NCBI GenBank assembly: GCA_900552925.1
Contig: USBH01000047.1
Span: forward strand, 1-9,786
Direction of reading: 5' to 3'
Origin: an uncultured Oscillospiraceae bacterium
GTDB lineage: Bacteria; Bacillota; Clostridia; Oscillospirales; Acutalibacteraceae
DNA: 9,786 bases
The notes below the pieces were generated by a model, which was not told where the DNA came from, did no database searches, and was given only the letters and a program-made list of their open reading frames with translations. Made by a program: the position numbers and the translations under genes. Below, one piece after another: positions 1-5,668 of this stretch. How positions within the stretch are numbered: the first letter of the stretch is position 1; each line of letters starts with the position of its first letter.

Positions 1-49
1 ACGAGATTAGCTGCAGTCTCGTGGGCTCGGAGATGTGTATAAGAGACAG
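1..49 (+). other. Nextera i7 adapter contamination, left end
   Basis: This is not genomic sequence. Bases 16-49 are the 34-nt Illumina Nextera Read 2 transposase adapter (begins GTCTCGTGGGCTCGG, ends with the mosaic end AGATGTGTATAAGAGACAG). Bases 1-7 (ACGAGAT) match the end of the P7 primer, and bases 8-15 (TAGCTGCA) sit where the 8-nt i7 index belongs. Genomic DNA starts at about base 50. An open frame running from the adapter into ftsZ gives a false N-terminus beginning [10 protein letters not shown], a peptide typical of adapter read-through. Confidence 0.98.
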
Positions 50-113
50 GCACGTGAACTGTGCCCTGACGGGAAACGCAGCATTTGAAAACGCAGCAGG
101 TGTGGAGGATACA

Positions 114-1226
114 ATGCCAAACAAGATAGGTTCCGAGCATTTGGCGGTCATCAAGGTCGTCGGCGTCGGCGGCGGCGGCGGAAACGCTGTGAACCGCATG
201 GTTTCGGCCGGCGTGCAGCACGTTGAGCTGGTCTGTATGAATACGGACCGTCAGGCACTTTCCCGTTCGCAGGCGAAGACCCGCGTGCAGATCGGCGAAA
301 AGAACACCCAGGGCAGAGGCGCGGGCTCGAAGCCCGAGGTCGGCGCGAAGGCCGCCGAGGAGAGCCGCGAGCTGATCGCCGCGACGCTCAAGGGCGCGGA
401 CATGGTCTTCGTCACCGCCGGCATGGGCGGCGGCACCGGCACCGGCGCTGCGCCGATCGTCGCGGAAATCGCGAAGGATATGGGCGCGCTGACCGTCGGC
501 ATTGTCACGAAGCCGTTTGCGTTTGAGGGCAAGCGCCGCATGGAGCAGGCCGAGAAGGGCATCTCCGAGCTGCGCAAGCACGTCGACTCGCTCGTCGTCA
601 TCCCGAACGAGCGCCTGAAGCTCGTCTCCGAGCAGCGCATCACGCTCGCCAACGCGTTCAGCGTGGCGGATGACGTGCTCCGCCAGGGCGTGCAGAGCAT
701 CTCCGACCTCATCCAGATCCCGGGCATCGTCAACCTCGACTTCGAGGACGTCAAGTCCATCATGCAGGATGCGGGCTACGCGCACATGGGCGTCGGCCGC
801 GCAGCCGGCAAGGATAAGGCTGAACAGGCCGCGATCGCCGCGATCTCCAGCCCGCTGCTCGAGACCGCGATTGCGGGCGCGAAGGGCGTCATCATCAACA
901 TCAAGTCCTCGCCGGACATCGCGCTCGACGAGATCGACACCGCTTCCCAGCTCATCACCGAGCGTGCGAGCGAGGATGCGAACATCATCTGGGGCGCCGC
1001 GTTCGACGATTCGATGGAGGACGAGATGATGGTCACGGTCATCGCCACCGGCTTCGACGGCATGAACGGCGAGAACAACGCGAAGGCCGCTGCGCCGGCC
1101 ATCAGCGACGCCGAGCTCTTCGGCACGGCACCGGCTGCGCCGGCTTCGAGCGACAGAGCCGTCTCGAACGTTGTCGATGACGACGATACGTTCTCGGACA
1201 TCATGTCCATCTTCAACAGAAAGTAA
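114..1226 (+). CDS. ftsZ: Cell division protein FtsZ
   Basis: FtsZ is the tubulin-like GTPase that polymerises into the cytoplasmic Z ring and recruits the divisome. The 370-residue product has the N-terminal glycine-rich nucleotide loop ([13 protein letters not shown], residues 17-29), the tubulin signature [10 protein letters not shown] (105-114), and the T7 synergy loop [11 protein letters not shown] (207-217) with the catalytic aspartates D209 and D212. An Ala/Ser/Asp-rich linker (about 320-355) leads to an acidic C-terminal peptide ending [13 protein letters not shown], which would bind FtsA- or SepF-type partners. This tail is a variant of the common DIPxFLRxR form. I chose ATG 114 because GGAGG at 104-108 lies 5 nt upstream and the protein then starts where FtsZ normally does. 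The frame is open further upstream only because it runs into the adapter. Length is slightly below the usual 380 or so. A strong terminator follows. Upstream neighbours are missing, so a division-cluster context cannot be tested. Confidence 0.97.
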   Translation: MPNKIGSEHLAVIKVVGVGGGGGNAVNRMVSAGVQHVELVCMNTDRQALSRSQAKTRVQIGEKNTQGRGAGSKPEVGAKAAEESRELIAATLKGADMVFVTAGMGGGTGTGAAPIVAEIAKDMGALTVGIVTKPFAFEGKRRMEQAEKGISELRKHVDSLVVIPNERLKLVSEQRITLANAFSVADDVLRQGVQSISDLIQIPGIVNLDFEDVKSIMQDAGYAHMGVGRAAGKDKAEQAAIAAISSPLLETAIAGAKGVIINIKSSPDIALDEIDTASQLITERASEDANIIWGAAFDDSMEDEMMVTVIATGFDGMNGENNAKAAAPAISDAELFGTAPAAPASSDRAVSNVVDDDDTFSDIMSIFNRK

Positions 1227-1246
1227 AACCGACAGGTGAACAATAG

Positions 1247-1284
1247 GCTGAGGGTACCGGTTGCGATACCCTCAGCTTGTTTGT
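1247..1284 (+). terminator. Rho-independent terminator of ftsZ
   Basis: A perfect 10-bp inverted repeat (GCTGAGGGTA at 1247-1256, TACCCTCAGC at 1267-1276, 10-nt loop) is followed by a T-rich tract at 1277-1284. It begins 20 nt after the ftsZ stop and should end that transcript. Confidence 0.88.
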
Positions 1285-1293
1285 AAATTTACA
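1282..1293. repeat. 12-bp perfect palindrome after the ftsZ terminator
   Basis: TGTAAATTTACA is a perfect 12-bp palindrome directly after the terminator stem. It could be an operator for the genes downstream, but I cannot match it to a regulator. AT-rich palindromes of this length can arise by chance in a T-rich terminator tail. Confidence 0.35.
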
Positions 1294-1297
1294 GGCG

Positions 1298-1336
1298 GAC
1301 CGCATCCGGCGCGCAGCGGCGCTTTTTCCGGCGGTC
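1298..1336 (+). repeat. GC-rich hairpin in the ftsZ-VOC intergenic region
   Basis: GACCGC (1298-1303) pairs with GCGGTC (1331-1336). Between them are further self-complementary stretches (CCGG, GCGC) and a T5 tract at 1323-1327. It may be a secondary terminator or part of a 5' leader. The rest of the 233-nt gap (1227-1459) holds the terminator, two palindromes and the VOC ribosome-binding site. I found no convincing -35/-10 pair. Confidence 0.35.
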
Positions 1337-1355
1337 TGCGGGAAGGAAAGTTGTA

Positions 1356-1378
1356 GTGTGAAAAATATTTTTTCACAC
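1356..1378. repeat. Perfect AT-rich inverted repeat upstream of the VOC gene
   Basis: The arms GTGTGAAAAA (1356-1365) and TTTTTCACAC (1369-1378) are perfect 10-bp complements around a 3-nt TAT centre. A second, weaker dyad reuses the right arm: ACACA at 1375-1379 with TGTGT at 1385-1389. The site lies about 80 nt before the VOC start, where an operator or a terminator/antiterminator could sit. The TGTGA...TCACA halves recall CRP/Rex-type sites but are too far apart for either. Confidence 0.5.
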
Positions 1379-1459
1379 AGTATTTGTGTCTTTGCCGCGA
1401 CGGACAAAGCGGCAATCGGCTTCGCCGGCCGGCACAAAAAATAAGGAATGGTGATTCTT

Positions 1460-1855
1460 ATGCATTTGATTCAGGGTATCCACCACGTTGCGCTGAAGCC
1501 GCAGAAGGAGCAGTTTCAGAAGGTCATGGAATTCTATACGGAGATTTTGGGGCTTGAGGTTGTGCGGCGCTGGGGCGACGCGCAGTACCCCTGCACGATG
1601 ATCTCCACCGGGGACAACAGCTGCATCGAGGTGCTCCCGGTGCTGGAGGGCGAGGCGCTGCCGGCGGAAGGCAAGTTTGCGCATCTCGCGCTCGCGACCG
1701 ACGACGTCGACGCGTGCATCGAGCGCGTCCGCGCGGCCGGCTATCCGGTCACGATCGAGCCGAAGGACGTCACGCTTGCGGACCTTTCCGCGCGCATCGC
1801 GTTCTGCACCGGCGCCTGCGGCGAAACGGTCGAGTTCTTCTGTGAGAAGGCCTGA
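1460..1855 (+). CDS. VOC (glyoxalase/bleomycin-resistance fold) family protein
   Basis: This 131-residue protein is a vicinal oxygen chelate superfamily member, probably a cytoplasmic metalloenzyme of the lactoylglutathione-lyase or methylmalonyl-CoA-epimerase type. The two beta-alpha-beta-beta-beta modules are visible. The expected metal ligands are in place: H9 in GIHHVAL, E57 in CIEVLP, H75 in FAHLAL and E125 in ETVEFF. Intact H/E/H/E ligands suggest an enzyme rather than an antibiotic-binding protein, which often lacks them. The substrate cannot be read from sequence. I prefer ATG 1460 over in-frame ATG 1448, because AAGGA at 1443-1447 abuts 1448 with no spacer and members of the family normally begin a few residues before the first HH motif. 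A small gene follows after 7 nt and is probably co-transcribed. Confidence 0.88.
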   Translation: MHLIQGIHHVALKPQKEQFQKVMEFYTEILGLEVVRRWGDAQYPCTMISTGDNSCIEVLPVLEGEALPAEGKFAHLALATDDVDACIERVRAAGYPVTIEPKDVTLADLSARIAFCTGACGETVEFFCEKA

Positions 1856-1862
1856 GGCAGAC

Positions 1863-2051
1863 GTGGAAGACTACCAGACCTTTGATCTGGACGGCGGCGT
1901 CGCCTCGGTGGAGATCGTCTGCTTCGACGGCGGCGGTGCGGAGCTGGAAACGGTGACGGTCACGCCGGAAAACCCCAGCGCGGTGATCTGCTTCGACGAC
2001 GGCGGGCAGATCCTCGCAAGCCGATATCTGCGGTTTGATTGGGCAGAATAA
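1863..2051 (+). CDS. Hypothetical 62-residue protein downstream of the VOC gene
   Basis: I do not recognise this gene. It starts at GTG 1863, with TGAGG (1853-1857) 5 nt upstream overlapping the VOC stop, and ends at TAA 2051. An in-frame GTG at 1842 has no SD. The 62-residue product is acidic, has no membrane segment, and looks all-beta: alternating hydrophobic strands (SVEIVCF, ETVTVTP, AVICFDD, ASRYLRF) separated by Gly/Asp turns. The motif CFDGGG recurs as CFDDGG about 27 residues later, which could reflect two similar beta-hairpins. Codons have the same strong G/C third-position bias as its neighbours, which favours real coding. The 7-nt gap implies translational coupling to the VOC protein, so it may be a partner or have a related role. 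This is inference only. Confidence 0.62.
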   Translation: MEDYQTFDLDGGVASVEIVCFDGGGAELETVTVTPENPSAVICFDDGGQILASRYLRFDWAE

Positions 2052-2068
2052 GTAGAAGTTTTACAAAA

Positions 2069-2119
2069 CGGATCGGAGCGGGGCCTGCTTGCGCGGGCTC
2101 TGCCTCTTTTTCTGATCCG
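2069..2119 (+). promoter_or_regulatory. Structured leader / terminator-like element before the CDF gene
   Basis: A central hairpin (GCCTGC 2083-2088, loop TTGC, GCGGGC 2093-2098) extends imperfectly outward (GAG/CTC, CGG/CTG) and is followed by TTTTT at 2107-2111, as in an intrinsic terminator. A longer-range stem, CGGATC (2069-2074) with GATCCG (2114-2119), would enclose it and hold the T tract in the loop. The element may simply end the VOC operon, or it may be a switchable attenuator for the transporter. It does not match the NiCo or yybP-ykoY (Mn) riboswitch motifs as I know them. Confidence 0.5.
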
Positions 2120-2137
2120 CATGAAGGGAGAGATTCG

Positions 2138-3313
2138 TTGACAAACCTGATTTTGAAGCTGTTTGTGCGCGATTACAAGGATACGGAGAACCCCGCGGTG
2201 CGCGAGAAGTGCGGGCGCGTGGCGGGGCTTGTCGGCATCGTGACCAATCTGCTGCTGTTCGCGATGAAGATCGCGGTCGGCACGCTGTTCAACAGCGTCT
2301 CCATCACGGCCGACGCCGTCAACAACCTGACGGATTCCGGCTCCTCGATCGTCACATTGGTCGGATTCAAGCTCGCGGGCAAGCCGGCGGACAAGGAGCA
2401 CCCGTTCGGCCATGCGCGCATCGAATACCTCTCGGGCGTGATCGTCTCGTTCATCGTGGTTTTCCTCGGGCTGCAGCTCGGGCTTTCCTCGGTGCAGAAG
2501 ATCGTGTCTCCCGAGGAAAACGCATTGACGCCGGCGGCGCTGCTCGTGCTGGTCGTCTCGATCCTCGTCAAGCTCTGGCAGTGCCTGTTTTACCGCAAGG
2601 TCGGCCGGATGATCCGCTCGGAGGCCGTGTTCGCGACCTCGAACGACAGCCGCAACGACGTGATCGCGACGACGGCGGTCCTCGTGGGCGCGGTCGTCAC
2701 GATGCTGACGCACGTCAACCTCGACGGCTATATGGGCGCGCTCGTCGCGCTGTTCATCATCGTCTCCGGCGTGCAGCTCATCATGTCCACGGCGGATCCG
2801 CTGCTCGGCCAGGCGCCGGACAGCGCGCTCGTGCACGAGATCCGCGACAAGATCCTCGCGTATGAGGGCATCATCGGCATGCACGACCTCACGGTGCACA
2901 ACTACGGCGTGGGGCGCTGCTTCGCCTCGGTCCACTGCGAGGTCGACGCCGGCTGCGACATCCTCGAAAGCCATGACCGCATCGACAATATCGAGCGCGA
3001 CTTTGAGAAGGATCTCGGCATCCATCTCGTCATCCACCTCGACCCGGTCGTCGTCGGCGACGCGCGGACCGACGCGCTGCGGGCGCAGGTGGAGCAGGCG
3101 GTGCGCGCGCTGTACCCGGCGGTCACGCTGCACGACTTCCGCGTCGTCTGGGGCGTGACGCATTCGAACGTCGTCTTCGACGTGGCGGTGCCGTTTGCAG
3201 AGGAGGATTCCGACGAGACGGTCAGCCGGCGGATCGGCGAGGCGGTTGCCGGCCTCGACCCGAAGTACCGCGCCGTCGTCACGGTCGACCGCGGCGGCAC
3301 GGACGTCGCGTAA
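2138..3313 (+). CDS. Cation diffusion facilitator (CDF) metal efflux transporter, Mn-type motifs
   Basis: This 391-residue inner-membrane transporter would export divalent metal ions by H+ antiport. About six hydrophobic helices lie in residues 28-220. The loop after TM2 carries the CDF hallmark HPFGHARIEYL (88-98). The transport site reads N62xxxD66 in TM2 and D170xxxD174 in TM5. Zinc CDFs usually have a His in one of these motifs. NxxxD plus DxxxD is the pattern reported for manganese exporters such as pneumococcal MntE, so Mn2+ is the likeliest substrate (inference). The cytoplasmic dimerisation domain (about 225-305) is followed by roughly 80 more residues resembling a second such domain, making the protein longer than the typical 300. 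Start TTG 2138 is set by AAGGGAG (2124-2130), 7 nt upstream. The frame runs on to ATG 2039 inside the preceding gene, but that stretch overlaps the leader hairpin and is not CDF-like. Confidence 0.92.
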   Translation: MTNLILKLFVRDYKDTENPAVREKCGRVAGLVGIVTNLLLFAMKIAVGTLFNSVSITADAVNNLTDSGSSIVTLVGFKLAGKPADKEHPFGHARIEYLSGVIVSFIVVFLGLQLGLSSVQKIVSPEENALTPAALLVLVVSILVKLWQCLFYRKVGRMIRSEAVFATSNDSRNDVIATTAVLVGAVVTMLTHVNLDGYMGALVALFIIVSGVQLIMSTADPLLGQAPDSALVHEIRDKILAYEGIIGMHDLTVHNYGVGRCFASVHCEVDAGCDILESHDRIDNIERDFEKDLGIHLVIHLDPVVVGDARTDALRAQVEQAVRALYPAVTLHDFRVVWGVTHSNVVFDVAVPFAEEDSDETVSRRIGEAVAGLDPKYRAVVTVDRGGTDVA

Positions 3314-3320
3314 AAAGCGC

Positions 3321-3351
3321 TTGACTTCCACTTGGGTTTAAGTTATATAAT
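3321..3351 (+). promoter_or_regulatory. Promoter with 19-bp spacer and MerR-type dyad
   Basis: A -35 TTGACT (3321-3326) and a -10 TATAAT (3346-3351) are 19 bp apart, a spacing typical of MerR-family-activated promoters. Within and overlapping the spacer is an interrupted dyad, ACTT-N2-AC-N4-GT-N2-AAGT (3324-3343), placed relative to the -35 as in aldehyde/thiol-responsive MerR (NmlR/AdhR-type) operators. An alternative -10, TATATA at 3344-3349, would give a conventional 17-bp spacer. The promoter starts 8 nt after the CDF stop and should drive the DUF362 gene and possibly the AKR gene. Confidence 0.68.
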
Positions 3352-3449
3352 ATACCTGTAAGGAATTCCCGACGGCGGCTGTATGCGCGGTCGGGAAAGC
3401 AATATGGGCGGCTGGAGAGACGCCGCCGGAAAGCTCAGGAGGATTTGTC
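3352..3449 (+). promoter_or_regulatory. Hairpin-rich 5' leader of the DUF362 gene
   Basis: This is a leader of roughly 90 nt with two perfect stems: TTCCCGAC (3366-3373) with GTCGGGAA (3390-3397), and GGCGGC (3407-3412) with GCCGCC (3422-3427). The SD AGGAGG (3437-3442) sits 7 nt before ATG 3450 and is not itself in a stem. I do not recognise a known riboswitch. GGAGAGA in the second loop recalls the glycine riboswitch, but the rest of that motif is absent. Confidence 0.45.
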
Positions 3450-4316
3450 ATGAAAGCAAAGGTCTATTTCACCCGGACGATCACCCCGGAAAAGGTGCTC
3501 GAAATGTACCGCATGCTTGGCTGCACGCTGCCGGGCAAGGTGGCTGTGAAGCTCCACTCCGGAGAGGTCGGCAACCAGAACTTCCTGCGCCCGGAATTCT
3601 GGAAGCCCGTCATCGAAGCCGTGAACGGCACGGTCGTCGAATGCAACACGGCGTATGAGGGCCAGCGCGATTCGACCGAAAAGCACAAAAAGACGATGGA
3701 AAAGCACGGCTGGAGCCGCTACTTCACCGTGGATATTCTGGACGCTGAAGGGCCGGACCTCGAGCTCGAGATCCCGAACGGAAAGGTGATCCGCAAAAAC
3801 TTCGTCGGCAAGGACATCCGGAACTACGACTCGATGCTCGTGCTCTCGCACTTCAAGGGGCATCCGATGGGCGGCTACGGCGGCGCGCTCAAGCAGCTCT
3901 CGATCGGCGTCGCGTCGTCCTACGGCAAGGCGTATATCCACGGCGCCGGCGAGCCGGATAAGCTCTGGACCGCCGACCACGACCTGTTCCTCGAATCGAT
4001 GGCGGACGCGGCAGGCTCCGTCGTCGAGTACTTCAAGGACCGGATCGCCTATGTCAACGTCATGAAGAACATGTCGGTCGACTGCGACTGCTGCGCGGTG
4101 GCGGAGGACCCCTGCATGCAGGACATCGGCGTGCTCGTCTCGCTCGACCCGATTGCGATCGACCAGGCCTGCCTCGACCTCGTCTACGCGTCGGACGACC
4201 CGGGCAAGGCGCACCTGATCGAGCGCATCGAGTCGAGAAACGGCGTGCACACGATCGAAGCCGCGGCGAAGCTCGGCTACGGCACGCGCGAATACGAGCT
4301 GATCGAAGTGGAATAA
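3450..4316 (+). CDS. DUF362 family protein (short form)
   Basis: This 288-residue cytoplasmic protein belongs to the DUF362 family, often annotated as an iron-sulfur or 'ferredoxin-like' protein of unknown biochemistry. Family features visible: KLHSGE (34-39); the conserved core SHFKGHPMGGYGGALKQLSIG (133-153); and SLDPIAIDQACLDLV near 231-245. Many relatives carry two CxxCxxCxxxCP ferredoxin motifs at about 400 residues. This one has none, but it does have a tight cysteine group, C212, C214, C215 and C222 (DCDCCAVAEDPC), that could bind a metal or cluster. Start ATG 3450 is fixed by AGGAGG 7 nt upstream. It has its own promoter and leader and is followed by a terminator, then by an AKR with two C-terminal cysteine clusters. 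The pair may form a redox unit in which the AKR-like protein supplies the ferredoxin part missing here. This is inference. Confidence 0.85.
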   Translation: MKAKVYFTRTITPEKVLEMYRMLGCTLPGKVAVKLHSGEVGNQNFLRPEFWKPVIEAVNGTVVECNTAYEGQRDSTEKHKKTMEKHGWSRYFTVDILDAEGPDLELEIPNGKVIRKNFVGKDIRNYDSMLVLSHFKGHPMGGYGGALKQLSIGVASSYGKAYIHGAGEPDKLWTADHDLFLESMADAAGSVVEYFKDRIAYVNVMKNMSVDCDCCAVAEDPCMQDIGVLVSLDPIAIDQACLDLVYASDDPGKAHLIERIESRNGVHTIEAAAKLGYGTREYELIEVE

Positions 4317-4317
4317 C

Positions 4318-4371
4318 GCGCGGATCCCGCGCACGGAAAAGGCCTTTGCTTCAATCGGCAGAGGCTTTTTT
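4318..4371 (+). terminator. Tandem hairpins with Rho-independent terminator between DUF362 and AKR genes
   Basis: A first tight hairpin (GCGCGG 4318-4323, ATC loop, CCGCGC 4327-4332) begins 1 nt after the DUF362 stop. The terminator proper pairs AAAAGGCCTTTGC (4337-4349) with GCAGAGGCTTTT (4358-4369), allowing a bulged G and one mismatch, and ends in T6 (4366-4371). I see no clear promoter between it and the AKR start, so AKR expression may rely on read-through. Confidence 0.8.
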
Positions 4372-4402
4372 CTCGATAAAAAACAAGGAGCAGTGAATCA
4401 AT

Positions 4403-5542
4403 ATGCGGTACAGAATGCTTGGAAAAACAGGACTGAAGGTCAGCGAGATCGGCCTCGGCGGCGAATGGCTCGAGCGCCACAACGCCGAGGAGGTCAAGGC
4501 GGTCGTCGACCGCTGCGCCGCGCTCGGCATCAACATCCTGGACTGCTGGATGTCCGAGCCAAACGTGCGCTCGAATATCGGCGCGGCGCTCGAGGGACAG
4601 CGCGAAAAATGGTACATTCAGGGCCACATCGGCTCGACATGGCAGAACGGGCAGTACGTCCGCACGCGCGCGCTGCCGCAGGTGAAGGCGGCGTTTGAGG
4701 ACCTGCTGGCCCGGATGCGCACCGACTACATCGACCTCGGCATGATCCACTTCATCGACGAGAAGGCGGAGTTCGAGCGCGTGATGAACGGCGAGTTCAT
4801 CGACTATGTGCGCAGCCTGAAGGCGGCGGGCACGATCCGCCACATCGGCCTTTCCACCCACAACCCCGACGTGGCGCGCCTTGCGGCGGAGCACGGGGAG
4901 ATCGAGATGATCCTGTTCAGCGTCAACCCCGCGTTCGACATGGTGCCGGCGACGGAGCACCTCGACGACTATTTTGGTGAGTACGACGCGTCGCTCGGCG
5001 GCATCGTGCCGGAGCGCGCCGCGCTCTACCGCATCTGCGAGCAGAATAGCGTGGGCATCACGGTCATGAAGGGCTACGCCGGCGGCCGCCTGTTCACGGC
5101 GGAGCAGTCGCCGTTCGGCGTCGCGCTGACGCCGGTGCAGTGCCTGCACTATGCGCTGACGCGCCCGGCGGTCGCGAGCGTCATGGTCGGCTTCGACACG
5201 CCCGCGCACGTCGATGCGGCCGTCGCGTACGAGACGGCCACGGAGGCGGAGAAGGACTACGCGAGCGTGCTCGCGAATGCGCCGCAGCACGCCTACAGCG
5301 GCCAGTGCACCTACTGCGGCCACTGCGCGCCGTGCCCCGCGGGCATCGACATCGCGATGGTCAACAAGCTGCTCGACCTCGCCAGGATGCAGCCGGAGGC
5401 GCCGGCTTCGCTGCGCGAGCATTACGGCAGCCTTTCCGCAAACGCCGCGGACTGCATCGCCTGCGGCGGCTGCGAGACGCGCTGTCCGTTCGGCGTGCCC
5501 GTCGTCGAGCGCATGGCCGAGGCGAAGGAGGCTTTCCGGTAA
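4403..5542 (+). CDS. Aldo/keto reductase-fold protein with two C-terminal [4Fe-4S]-type cysteine clusters
   Basis: The 379-residue protein joins an AKR (beta/alpha)8 barrel (MRYRMLGKTGLKVSEIGLGG at the N-terminus, YIDLGMIHFID at 109-119, VGITVMKGYAGG at 217-228) to a C-terminal module of about 80 residues. That module has CTYCGHCAPCP (C302, C305, C308, C311) and CIACGGCETRCP (C351, C354, C357, C361), the spacing expected for two [4Fe-4S] clusters. Of the AKR catalytic tetrad, D47 and H116 are visible. The region that should hold Tyr reads DCWMSEP, and the usual Lys position reads QGHIG, giving His (H75). It may therefore not be a classical NADPH carbonyl reductase; it could pass electrons between a ferredoxin and an organic substrate. 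ATG 4403 has AAGGAG (4385-4390) at a rather long 12-nt spacing. It follows the DUF362 gene in the same orientation and converges with the HAD gene. Confidence 0.92.
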   Translation: MRYRMLGKTGLKVSEIGLGGEWLERHNAEEVKAVVDRCAALGINILDCWMSEPNVRSNIGAALEGQREKWYIQGHIGSTWQNGQYVRTRALPQVKAAFEDLLARMRTDYIDLGMIHFIDEKAEFERVMNGEFIDYVRSLKAAGTIRHIGLSTHNPDVARLAAEHGEIEMILFSVNPAFDMVPATEHLDDYFGEYDASLGGIVPERAALYRICEQNSVGITVMKGYAGGRLFTAEQSPFGVALTPVQCLHYALTRPAVASVMVGFDTPAHVDAAVAYETATEAEKDYASVLANAPQHAYSGQCTYCGHCAPCPAGIDIAMVNKLLDLARMQPEAPASLREHYGSLSANAADCIACGGCETRCPFGVPVVERMAEAKEAFR

Positions 5543-5610
5543 GGGAAACCACAGCGCTCCGGATGAAACGGCGAAAAGGCATGCATCCGAAAGCGGCCCA
5601 AAAGAGCAAG

Positions 5611-5656
5611 AAACGCCCGCAGGCGCCGGGAAAACCGGCTAGCCTGCGGGCGTTTT
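5611..5656. terminator. Bidirectional terminator between convergent AKR and HAD genes
   Basis: A 14-bp perfect stem (AAACGCCCGCAGGC 5611-5624; GCCTGCGGGCGTTT 5642-5655) encloses a nested GCCGG/CCGGC stem (5625-5629, 5635-5639) with a GAAAA loop. TTTT at 5653-5656 serves the plus strand, and AAA with an A-rich flank at 5603-5613 serves the minus strand. It lies 12 nt from the HAD stop. Confidence 0.93.
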
Positions 5657-5668
5657 GTCTGTATTGCG

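Noticed and set aside
21..113. N-terminal extension of FtsZ starting [10 protein letters not shown]
   Set aside because: The first codons are translated adapter. ATG 114 has a proper SD and gives the normal FtsZ N-terminus.
1356..1378. Rex or CRP binding site
   Set aside because: The TGTGA and TCACA halves are 11 nt apart, against 6 nt for CRP and a shorter gap for Rex.
2052..2137. NiCo (czcD) or yybP-ykoY Mn riboswitch before the CDF gene
   Set aside because: The conserved core strings of these riboswitches, as I know them, are not present, and the region is only 86 nt with a different fold.
1871..3331. 486-codon minus-strand open frame opposite the CDF gene
   Set aside because: It is very rich in Arg, Asp and His with no domain. 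It is the antisense shadow of a GC-biased gene and covers several real regulatory elements.
3407..3440. Glycine riboswitch
   Set aside because: Only GGAGAGA in one loop matches. The conserved downstream core and tandem aptamer layout are missing.
3383..3658. 91-codon plus-strand open frame over the DUF362 leader
   Set aside because: It runs through both leader hairpins and out of frame into the DUF362 gene, and has no recognisable domain.
4277..5422. 381-codon minus-strand open frame opposite the AKR gene
   Set aside because: Low-complexity Arg/Ala/Val/Asp-rich translation without motifs; the AKR frame has clear fold and Fe-S motifs.
5543..5610. Possible small gene or RNA after the AKR gene
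   Set aside because: Only a weak GGATG/CATCC hairpin (near 5559-5589) precedes the terminator; no SD-supported open frame or promoter.
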